Below are positions 1 to 5,660 of a stretch of DNA of 12,152 nucleotides, piece after piece. The stretch is from an uncultured Aliterella sp. GTDB lineage: Bacteria > Cyanobacteriota > Cyanobacteriia > Cyanobacteriales > Chroococcidiopsidaceae. The notes beneath the pieces were generated by a model. It was not told the origin of the DNA and searched no databases. It was given only the letters and a program-made list of their open reading frames with translations. The translations under genes were made by a program, and so were the position numbers. The stretch's first letter is position 1, and every line of letters begins with the position of its first letter. The stretch covers positions 1-12,152 of the forward strand of contig CAJQOK010000506.1 of assembly GCA_905479905.1 (NCBI GenBank), read 5' to 3'.

Positions 1-160
1 TACCATCTTGAAATATAGCTTTAAAAGCCGCTTCGGTTTGATCGCCTATAGGGTGGGGGTTTGTCGTCCGAAAAGGATCGGCGGCTTTACTGGGGCTAGT
101 TGCTATTAGTGTTAATAAGGTAGTAGTAGCAATCGCGCCCCAAAATCGATAGTTTCTCAT
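1..160 (-). CDS. Exported protein of unknown function, N-terminal 53 residues only
   Basis: An open frame starts at the ATG on the minus strand at 160 and runs off the left edge without a stop, so the C-terminal part is missing. The visible part begins MRNYRFWGAIATTTLLTLIA: a short basic N-region, a hydrophobic core of about 14 residues, then a likely Sec signal-peptidase site after SPSKA, before ADPFRTT. The mature start (about residues 27-50) is polar and contains GDQTEAAFKAIF, which looks like the beginning of an alpha-helical domain. I do not recognise the family with confidence. A TPR-like exported protein is possible, but no repeat is visible in the fragment. A perfect TATAAT lies on the minus strand only 9 nt before the ATG. 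The next gene to the right is divergent. Export is well supported; function is not. Confidence 0.7.
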   Translation of the reverse strand, partial: MRNYRFWGAIATTTLLTLIATSPSKAADPFRTTNPHPIGDQTEAAFKAIFQDG

Positions 161-169
161 AGTTTAAAA

Positions 170-175
170 ATTATA
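170..175 (-). promoter_or_regulatory. Candidate -10 box for the exported protein
   Basis: Read on the minus strand this is a perfect TATAAT, 9 nt before the ATG at 160. A start about 7 nt downstream would leave a leader of only a few bases. I found no convincing -35 box at 16-18 bp, so this is a single-motif prediction. Confidence 0.35.
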
Positions 176-289
176 CCTAAATTGCTAAAGATTTATTGAT
201 AGCAAGACCTTTGACGATAAATATAGTTGGAGGTTGCCCGAAAGTTGCCGTTGTTATCCACAATTGATTAATAGCTAGTTTTTTATCCC

Positions 290-934
290 ATGCTTTATCT
301 CAAAAATTTGACCTATCACCCCCCAGCTAGTTCTATAGCTATTCTAAAAGGTATTAACTTAGAACTTGCCCCAAAACAGTTAGGGTTAATTGTCGGGGCT
401 AGTGGTTCGGGGAAAAGTACCTTACTAGAAATTTTAGCGGGGCTAGTTGAAACAACTTCCGGTAATATTTCTTGGCGCGAACAAGAACTGATATCCGAGC
501 AATTACAACAGTTGGCTGGCTTGGTTTTTCAGTTTCCCGAACGCCATTTTTGCGGTAGCACAATTTTAGAAGAACTACGTTTAGGTCATCCAGAATTAGG
601 CTCAGAACGAGTCAAGCAGGCTTTACTCGAAGTTGGTCTAGAGCAATTATCTATTCATACCTCACCCCAGGCTTTGAGTGGCGGTCAACAGCGCCGTTTG
701 GCTTTGGCTGTACAATTAATCCGCCAGCCCCCGTTATTGCTGTTAGATGAGCCGACAGCAGGCTTAGATTGGTCAATGCGTCGGCAATTGGTCGCTCTGC
801 TGGCAAAGCTAAAACAAGATTGGACATTATTAATTGTCACTCACGATCCTGGAGATTTACTTGCTATTAGCGATCGCACTTGGAACTTAAATCGCGGTGA
901 ATTATCTACTCATTCACCCGTTGCTGGAAAGTAA
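290..934 (+). CDS. ECF-type ABC transporter ATP-binding protein (CbiO/EcfA-like, plant ABCI11/NAP14-like)
   Basis: A single ABC ATPase domain of 214 residues with no membrane segment. All hallmarks are intact: Walker A GASGSGKST (36-44), Q-loop Gln81 within VFQFPERHF, signature LSGGQ (129-133), Walker B LLLLDEPT (149-156), D-loop GLD (158-160) and switch His185 in THD. The QFPE stretch after the Q-loop is typical of energy-coupling-factor ATPases that power vitamin and metal-ion importers. From general knowledge, plants carry a related plastid protein, ABCI11/NAP14, which works with ABCI10 and ABCI12 and has been linked to plastid metal homeostasis; orthology here is inference. No EcfT-like transmembrane partner, substrate-binding subunit or second ATPase is in this window, so partners must be encoded elsewhere. 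The ATG at 290 puts the domain at its normal N-terminus; no clear ribosome binding site precedes it. Confidence 0.85.
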   Translation: MLYLKNLTYHPPASSIAILKGINLELAPKQLGLIVGASGSGKSTLLEILAGLVETTSGNISWREQELISEQLQQLAGLVFQFPERHFCGSTILEELRLGHPELGSERVKQALLEVGLEQLSIHTSPQALSGGQQRRLALAVQLIRQPPLLLLDEPTAGLDWSMRRQLVALLAKLKQDWTLLIVTHDPGDLLAISDRTWNLNRGELSTHSPVAGK

Positions 935-1028
935 GATTAGTGCGTTCCTCTCCTACAGCCTTTGGTAAATTGTTAAGAATTTTAAAGATGGTAAATTTTG
1001 TAGCTTTTAAATCAGAGCCTAGGTTCAC

Positions 1029-1871
1029 CTAATCTGCATATCCAAGTCCCAAAAGGCTACCTAAGAAAAAGTACGAAGATAATGCAAACATCTCCAATCC
1101 ATTAATAAAAGTAACAAATCCTTTTACAAATTGGTTGCTACGCGACCAGAGTAAGTAGGCAGTAATGATTATAGTCACAATGCCAGTAATGATTGACATC
1201 CAACTGACAAGTTGACTCAATTGATCTGGACTTAATCCATAATTCTGCCCTACTGTAAATGAAATACGTCCAAGCCAGCCCAAACTGATACGAGACATCA
1301 TTAAACCAGTCAAAGCAATAGCGATCGCTTTCACAAATTGACTAAAATATAGCCAACTGAAAGCAGCAATAACAAACCCAATAGCGATCGCTAGTCCGAT
1401 TGATAATATCTCCAACTCGTCTTCCCTTAATTTTGTGACAATGCTATTGTTCTGCACTTCTTGCAATTGCTGAGGGCTTAAACCTAAATTATTTTTAATA
1501 GAAACGTCCGGCAACCATCCGCCAATAACAGTGGAATGAAAATTAGTTGTACAATTTTCCGTTATTCCGGCGTAGTTGGCTTGACATTGAGCAATCTCCC
1601 CCTTTCGAGCGGTATCAGTGTAGACAAGCATGATTTTTAGCGGCTTGCTTTGAAGATCGACTCCGCATTGCGCTCGTTGTCTATTTGTCGTACAAACAAA
1701 TTTATAGCCTGGAATATAAACTGTTGAACTTCCTACCTCAATTCCAACTTTAGCAATGCTGCCACCTATGGGCATCGGAGCGTGAGAAGTTAATAAAAAA
1801 CCGAGAGAACAAACTGACAAAAGCAGAAATCCAATGGCAAAATTTAAGATGAACTTGCTTGCTTTATTCAT
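1029..1871 (-). CDS. Unrecognised four- to five-helix membrane protein with an internal duplication and paired extracytoplasmic cysteines
   Basis: A 280-residue protein that I cannot assign to a family. One N-terminal hydrophobic helix (about 8-28) is followed by a soluble segment (about 30-150), then hydrophobic stretches at about 155-176, 180-200 (weaker), 223-243 and 250-275. The soluble segment has four cysteines in two close pairs, Cys60/Cys69 and Cys96/Cys107. This suggests two disulfides and a periplasmic or lumenal location. The C-terminal half looks duplicated: GLSPQQL at 130-136 with QFVK at 178-181 recurs as GLSPDQL at 212-218 with QFVK at 247-250, each GLSP motif preceding a long hydrophobic helix. 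The gene converges on the ABC ATPase gene and stands alone. Two HIP1 sites lie inside it (1321 and 1384), so it does not look recently acquired. It starts at the ATG at 1871, without a clear Shine-Dalgarno. Confidence 0.65.
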   Translation of the reverse strand: MNKASKFILNFAIGFLLLSVCSLGFLLTSHAPMPIGGSIAKVGIEVGSSTVYIPGYKFVCTTNRQRAQCGVDLQSKPLKIMLVYTDTARKGEIAQCQANYAGITENCTTNFHSTVIGGWLPDVSIKNNLGLSPQQLQEVQNNSIVTKLREDELEILSIGLAIAIGFVIAAFSWLYFSQFVKAIAIALTGLMMSRISLGWLGRISFTVGQNYGLSPDQLSQLVSWMSIITGIVTIIITAYLLWSRSNQFVKGFVTFINGLEMFALSSYFFLGSLLGLGYAD

Positions 1872-2171
1872 AACAGTTGTTTGGAGTGGGATTTTTTCTA
1901 CTTAATTGTTTCAAATTTACTAATTTTCAAAATCAGTGAAGCAACGATGTTACTTTTTTCAAGAATTGATTGGGCAATAAATCCTTGAAATAGATATATT
2001 TTATGATAAGGTTTTTACCATCTTTAATTTAAGATGATATTTGGGAATTCTTCGGCAAATACCTCTATAAAATAATTGCCAATCGTAATTGACTTGTCTG
2101 CACGAGGTTTACTTGAGAAAAAAACAAGTTTTCTATGGCAATGGGAAAACAGCAAAAATTGTGTAGTCAAA
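1872..2171. other. AT-rich intergenic region between the membrane protein and rsmG
   Basis: The two flanking genes point away from each other, so promoters for both should lie here. It holds a short inverted repeat, CATCTT (2019-2024) and AAGATG (2031-2036) with a 6-nt loop, preceded by a very AT-rich stretch around 1990-2010. I could not place a -35/-10 pair with confidence. The rsmG frame stays open back to a TTG at 2076, but the upstream 32 codons do not look like RsmG and are treated as non-coding. No RNA gene was recognised. Confidence 0.4.
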
Positions 2172-2867
2172 ATGTCTAATTTATTACCAGAAATGACCGA
2201 TTTATGGCTCAAAACCATCAATTGGCAACCAAACGATTTCCAAAAATCCCAGTTTCAAAAGGTTTACGAACAAGTAATTATAGGCAATAGTCAATTTAAT
2301 TTGACGCGCATTACTGAACCAATAGAGTTTTGGGAAAAACATTTGTGGGATTCGCTGCAACCCATTGTCCCGTTGCTGGCGCTGAAAAAGCCCCAAATAA
2401 TTGACATTGGTACAGGTGCAGGGTTTCCCGGCTTGCCAATGGCGATCGCCTTGCCCGATTCTACCGTTACTTTGGTTGATTCTACGCGCAAAAAAGTTGC
2501 TTTTCTCGATACACTGCTGGCAGAACTAAGTATTCCCAATGCTTTAACATTAACTTCACGAGCGGAAACTTTGGCTAAACTTCCCCAATACAGCAACGCT
2601 TATGATGTGGCGACTGTTCGTGCTGTAGGTTCGGCGGCTATTTGTGCAGAATATGCTTTACCTTTAATTAAACCTGGGGGAATAGCAATACTTTATCGCG
2701 GAAACTGGACAGAAGTAGAGCAAGAAGCTTTGATAAGGGCGATTTCTCCCATGAATGGCAAAATTGACTCTATCGATAGTTTCACAACTCCCCTTAGTCA
2801 CAGCGTTCGTCACTGCATTTATCTAAAAAAGCTGATAACTTCTACCCCAAACCAAGCTCGCGTTTGA
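2172..2867 (+). CDS. rsmG: 16S rRNA (guanine-527 N7)-methyltransferase RsmG (GidB)
   Basis: RsmG transfers a methyl group from S-adenosylmethionine to N7 of G527 in the 16S rRNA 530 loop of the small ribosomal subunit. The 231-residue product has the family features in order: NLTR (43-46), the HLWDS motif (57-61), the SAM-binding glycine-rich loop DIGTGAGFPG (78-87), the acidic motif LVDSTRKKVAFL (101-112), and ATVRAVG (147-153) before a glycine turn at KPGG. The frame could be read from a TTG at 2076, but those 32 extra residues are unlike the family. The ATG at 2172 gives the usual cyanobacterial MSNLLPEM-type beginning; the ATG at 2193 is a second option. The 3' end runs 26 bp into the 3' end of the convergent plmA gene. 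No ribosome binding site is visible. Confidence 0.95.
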   Translation: MSNLLPEMTDLWLKTINWQPNDFQKSQFQKVYEQVIIGNSQFNLTRITEPIEFWEKHLWDSLQPIVPLLALKKPQIIDIGTGAGFPGLPMAIALPDSTVTLVDSTRKKVAFLDTLLAELSIPNALTLTSRAETLAKLPQYSNAYDVATVRAVGSAAICAEYALPLIKPGGIAILYRGNWTEVEQEALIRAISPMNGKIDSIDSFTTPLSHSVRHCIYLKKLITSTPNQARV

Positions 2868-3816
2868 GCAAATCAATAGATTTTGTCCCCACAAAGTTTT
2901 CGCAACAAATTAACTGGGGAGGACGAATAATGTCTTCTCTAACAGCTTGAACGGCGGATTTGAGCGTAGCAAAACTAGGGCGATCGCAAATAATTGCCTG
3001 AGCGCTTTTGACAATGGCATTTAGCTTGTAAGCATCTCCTATTTGGGCAGTAAGTACCAGTAGTTCGCTTCCGCGTAAACTATGAATAATTACTTCAGCC
3101 GATCTTAGCAAGCCCGAACTAATGCTAACAACGCCTATACAGCTATCTTTAGTTAGTTTTTTGAGGAGTTTGATTTCTTGTTCGTAGTTGTAAATATCAA
3201 TGGGAATAACGCGGACAGATTTAAGCGCCGCTATTTCTTCGGTTTGACCGATAAAATACCTAGTAGTTACAACCGTTCCCGCAATTTGCTCCATGTTCTT
3301 TAGGTCTTCTAAAGATACTAGCTGTACGGGGATACCTAAAGATTGTTCTAATTCCTCAACAATTAATTTTCCTGCGCCAATGTCATCTTCTGGCACTGTA
3401 ACTATAACTTGAGCAATCGAGCGCAATCGCCAATCGATTTCGGCAGAAAATAGCTCTCGTGCTTGGTTAAGAGAGCAACCTTGCTGTAGCAATTGATCTA
3501 AAGATTGTTGGACAATTTTATCAGCCTGGGGATATTGTTCAAGTAAAGGAATTAAAGCCGGGTTACGCCGAATAGTTTGAGCGCGGACGTAAATACCTGA
3601 ACCTGCAACACTTTCGACTAATCCATCTTCTTCAAGATGGCGATACACCTTGCTGATAGTATTGCGGTGTAAGCCCGTTTGTGTTGCTAAAGCTCTTGTG
3701 CTTGGTAAGCGATGACCGGGGGAAAATTGCCTTGAGGCGATCGCATAGCGAATTTGATTCAACAATTGAGTTGAAGAAGGAATCTCACTATCAGGCTGAA
3801 TGTGGAATTGAACCAT
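2842..3816 (-). CDS. plmA: PlmA-type GntR-family transcriptional regulator
   Basis: A 324-residue regulator with an N-terminal GntR winged helix-turn-helix at about 8-78. The recognition region is RLPSTRALATQTGLHRNTISK (36-56) followed by the wing, LVESVAGSGIYV (66-77). The remaining 240 residues are a mixed alpha/beta effector or dimerisation domain, not the aminotransferase fold of MocR-type GntR proteins. From family knowledge, PlmA is a GntR subfamily confined to cyanobacteria. It was named for plasmid maintenance in Anabaena, its Synechocystis counterpart Sll1961 affects photosystem stoichiometry, and it has been placed in the PII-PipX nitrogen signalling network. Cysteines are at 114, 226, 277, 304 and 305, so redox control is conceivable but not shown here. 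The gene is divergent from the S1 gene, and its 3' end overlaps rsmG. The PlmA assignment is by recalled similarity of the N-terminus and overall length. Confidence 0.85.
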   Translation of the reverse strand: MVQFHIQPDSEIPSSTQLLNQIRYAIASRQFSPGHRLPSTRALATQTGLHRNTISKVYRHLEEDGLVESVAGSGIYVRAQTIRRNPALIPLLEQYPQADKIVQQSLDQLLQQGCSLNQARELFSAEIDWRLRSIAQVIVTVPEDDIGAGKLIVEELEQSLGIPVQLVSLEDLKNMEQIAGTVVTTRYFIGQTEEIAALKSVRVIPIDIYNYEQEIKLLKKLTKDSCIGVVSISSGLLRSAEVIIHSLRGSELLVLTAQIGDAYKLNAIVKSAQAIICDRPSFATLKSAVQAVREDIIRPPQLICCENFVGTKSIDLLKRELGLG

Positions 3817-3980
3817 GTTTTGATAAACGTACGAACTAATTGCGCGATCAGGGTAAATTGGTGTGGGACAAAAAATTATCGCTACTTTAGAGATTAGGGA
3901 TTTCTGCTGCTGTTGCTTATCTTACCCTGCGATCGATCTTCCCCTGCGGAACATAGTTTTTACGCGCCGCGCAGGCTAGT

Positions 3981-3986
3981 TATAAT
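3981..3986 (+). promoter_or_regulatory. Candidate -10 box for the S1-domain gene
   Basis: A perfect TATAAT in the plmA/S1 divergent region, 135 bp before the ATG at 4122. The sequence 16-18 bp upstream does not resemble TTGACA, and there is no TGn extension, so support is the -10 alone. If used, the mRNA would carry a leader of about 130 nt containing the two inverted repeats at 4007-4036. Confidence 0.4.
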
Positions 3987-4006
3987 AAAATGGCTGCGAT
4001 AGATGC

Positions 4007-4036
4007 TTGACAACAGGTCAAAGAGTTGTTTCAACT
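4007..4036 (+). promoter_or_regulatory. Two adjacent short inverted repeats in the leader of the S1-domain gene
   Basis: TTGAC-AACAG-GTCAA (4007-4021) and AGTTG-TTT-CAACT (4024-4036) follow one another with a 2-nt gap. Each has perfect 5-bp arms. They could be a pair of small RNA hairpins in the S1 leader, or DNA operator half-sites for a dimeric regulator such as the divergently encoded PlmA. The first also starts with a perfect TTGACA (4007-4012), but no -10 box follows at the right distance. Beyond these and the -10 at 3981, the region 3817-4121 holds a weak CCTGCG/CGCAGG inverted repeat (3943-3948 and 3970-3975) and no gene. Confidence 0.4.
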
Positions 4037-4121
4037 GCATTTGTCTAACTAATTTTTGCGCTTAAATATAAAATTGGCAAATAAATATTATTTTTGCCTC
4101 ACTGCCCCACAAGCTAATGTT

Positions 4122-5024
4122 ATGAACTCTAAATCAAAATCTACTTCCGCCACCGAATCAGCCTTTTCAATGGATGATTTTGCCAAAGCCCTCGAACAAC
4201 AAGATTTTCAGTTTCAAAATGGGCAAACTATTAAGGGCAAAGTGTTTCAGTATGAAAATAATGGCGCTTATGTAGATATTGGCGGCAAATCGGCGGCTTT
4301 TATTCCTAGCGAAGAAGTCTCTTTACGTCCGGTAACAGATTTAAGCGAAGTGTTGCCCTTGCAAGAAGAATTAGAGTTTGTAATTATTAAAGAGCAAGAC
4401 GCAGACGGTCAAGTTACCGTTTCTCGCCGCCAGTTAGAAGTTCAGCAAATTTGGAACCGTCTTGTAGAGATGCAAGAAAATAGCCAAACTATGCAAGTGC
4501 GAGTAACGGGGGTAAATAAGGGCGGCGTAACCGTAGATGTGCAGGGAGTACGGGGCTTTATTCCGCGATCGCACCTTTTAGAACGAGAGAATTTAGACCA
4601 ATTAAAAGGTCAGACTTTGAGTGCTAGTTTTTTAGAAGTTGATTTGAGCAACAATAAACTGGTACTTTCTAATCGTTTGGCAACTCGTTCGGCTAGTTTT
4701 AGCCAATTAGAGATTGGTCAATTGGTAGAAGGAAAAATTACTGGAATCAAGCCTTTTGGTATGTTTGTCGATTTAGAAGGTGTAAGCGGTTTACTGCACA
4801 TTAAACAAATTAGCCAAAAATTCATTGAGTCTTTGTCACCATTGTTTCAACCAGGACAAATACTTAAAGCGGTAATTATTGATTTAGACGAAGCTAAAGG
4901 ACGAATTTCTTTATCTACCAGAGTGTTAGAAAAGTACCCTGGCGAGATGGTAGAAAACATGGCTGAAGTAATGGCAAATGCGGAAGAACGTGCAAGTAAA
5001 GCAAATAAGACTGTAGAAGAATAG
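4122..5024 (+). CDS. Ribosomal protein S1 homologue with three S1 domains (Rps1b/Nbp1-like)
   Basis: A 300-residue RNA-binding protein with three S1 (OB-fold) domains: about 33-104 (GQTIKGKVFQ...GAYVDIGGKSAAFIP), 119-186 (MQVRVTGVNKGGVTVDVQGVRGFIP) and 198-269 (GQLVEGKITGIKPFGMFVDLEGVSGLLH). The third is the most canonical. A charged, probably unstructured tail follows. Cyanobacterial S1 proteins are shorter than the six-domain E. coli S1. From the literature, cyanobacterial S1 helps start translation on mRNAs without a Shine-Dalgarno, which fits the lack of such sites in most of this window. The IGGKSAAFIP pattern suggests the second, Rps1b-like paralogue, but I cannot separate it firmly from Rps1a. 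The ATG at 4122 begins MNSKSKS; a TTG at 4056 would add 22 unlikely residues. The gene is divergent from plmA and is followed by a toxin-antitoxin pair. Confidence 0.88.
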   Translation: MNSKSKSTSATESAFSMDDFAKALEQQDFQFQNGQTIKGKVFQYENNGAYVDIGGKSAAFIPSEEVSLRPVTDLSEVLPLQEELEFVIIKEQDADGQVTVSRRQLEVQQIWNRLVEMQENSQTMQVRVTGVNKGGVTVDVQGVRGFIPRSHLLERENLDQLKGQTLSASFLEVDLSNNKLVLSNRLATRSASFSQLEIGQLVEGKITGIKPFGMFVDLEGVSGLLHIKQISQKFIESLSPLFQPGQILKAVIIDLDEAKGRISLSTRVLEKYPGEMVENMAEVMANAEERASKANKTVEE

Positions 5025-5041
5025 TTTGTTTGAGATCGACA

Positions 5042-5101
5042 TCACTCAGTATGGATGTGAGGATTAGGAGTGAGTTAAAATGCTAGGTGTCCATTCACTG
5101 A
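5042..5101 (+). promoter_or_regulatory. Repeat-rich upstream region of the toxin-antitoxin operon (candidate operator)
   Basis: TCACT and its complement AGTGA occur three times at near-regular spacing: TCACT at 5042-5046, AGTGA at 5069-5073 and TCACT at 5095-5099, with starts 27 and 26 bp apart. The first two extend to 6 bp (TCACTC and GAGTGA). Independently, TCAGTATGGA (5046-5055) pairs with TCCATTCACTGA (5090-5101) except for a 2-nt bulge. The block ends 13 bp before the antitoxin ATG. Type II antitoxins usually repress their own operon by binding such repeats, so an autoregulatory operator is the simplest reading. I could not place a clean -35/-10 pair. Confidence 0.45.
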
Positions 5102-5114
5102 TAGGCGAACGGCA

Positions 5115-5300
5115 ATGAGCGATAAGGAAGCAGCAATCGAACTTATAAATCGCCTCCCCTCTGGAGTATCACTGCGCGAAATCCTGCAAGAAATTGAGTT
5201 TATTGCTGCGGTTAAAGAGGGTTTGACTGAAATAGATAGAGGACTTGGGGTGTCGGTTGAATCCGTTGAGAAAATGATGGAAGCATGGACTACTCCGTAA
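5115..5300 (+). CDS. Small putative antitoxin of a type II toxin-antitoxin pair
   Basis: A 61-residue acidic, mainly helical protein, MSDKEAAIELINRLP at the N-terminus, placed immediately before a RelE/ParE-like toxin. The pattern of a short helical segment, a region like SLREILQEIEFIAAVKEGL (19-37) and a C-terminal EKMMEAW resembles small cyanobacterial antitoxins whose C-terminus wraps the toxin. I see no clear ribbon-helix-helix or helix-turn-helix, so DNA binding is uncertain. Its last 16 bp overlap the start of the toxin gene in another frame. This is typical of translational coupling, where antitoxin is made first. An AGG lies 9 nt before the ATG as a weak ribosome binding site. The assignment rests mainly on gene order and size. 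Confidence 0.75.
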   Translation: MSDKEAAIELINRLPSGVSLREILQEIEFIAAVKEGLTEIDRGLGVSVESVEKMMEAWTTP

Positions 5301-5581
5301 TCCTCTCTCCAAAGGCTGTTAGAGATTTAGAGGCGATTGTCCGGTATATTTCCCTAACTAACCCAAGTGCGGGAAGGAGAGTCGGGGAAAGCCTGATTGA
5401 AAAGACCAAAGAACTAAGTCAGTTTCCCTTTAAAGGTCAGAAAGTTCCTGAATTTGATCTTCCCAACATTCGCCAACTGATCTTAAAGCCCTACCGCATT
5501 GTTTATCGAGTTGAGGAAGACAAAAAACGCATCAGCATTGCTCGTTTTTGGCATTCGTCTCAAAACAACCTCTCCGTTTAG
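5285..5581 (+). CDS. RelE/ParE-family toxin
   Basis: A 98-residue basic protein with the ParE/RelE layout. The N-terminal strand MDYSVILSPKAVRDLEAI (1-18) and two helices (about 11-24 and 28-47) come first. A beta-sheet follows, with IRQLILKPYRIVYRV (62-76) and ISIARFWHSSQN (83-94). Arg63, Arg71, Arg75, Arg87 and His90 lie in the C-terminal sheet, where RelE members place RNA-cleaving residues. ParE members, with the same fold, poison gyrase instead; sequence alone does not decide between the two. The LKPYRIVYRV and RFWHSSQN motifs look more ParE-like to me. Length is normal and no frame damage is seen, so the module is probably functional. Start is the ATG inside the antitoxin gene. The permease gene follows 79 bp later and is probably independent. 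Confidence 0.85.
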   Translation: MDYSVILSPKAVRDLEAIVRYISLTNPSAGRRVGESLIEKTKELSQFPFKGQKVPEFDLPNIRQLILKPYRIVYRVEEDKKRISIARFWHSSQNNLSV

Positions 5582-5660
5582 AGGACTTGTTGCAATTGGA
5601 AATTATCACTTAGCAGCAGCTAAACGAGATAGGGTTATATAGATGCGATTACGAATATAA

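Noticed and set aside
1029..1871. The membrane protein as the missing permease of the ABC ATPase at 290-934
   Set aside because: The genes are convergent, not an operon, and the protein has an extracytoplasmic cysteine domain and no EcfT-type coupling motif that I can see.
2024..2221. 65-residue minus-strand frame over the 5' part of rsmG
   Set aside because: It overlaps the real rsmG frame and its leader, and shows no recognisable domain.
2291..2596. 101-residue minus-strand frame inside rsmG
   Set aside because: It is antisense to the conserved SAM-binding core of RsmG; a shadow frame.
3990..4010. Six-codon upstream frame MAAIDA before the S1 gene
   Set aside because: Its ATG lies at or before the predicted transcript start, has no ribosome binding site, and is too short to support.
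5610..5623. TTAGC-AGCA-GCTAA inverted repeat after the toxin gene as a terminator
   Set aside because: The stem is only 5 bp and no T-run follows on either strand.
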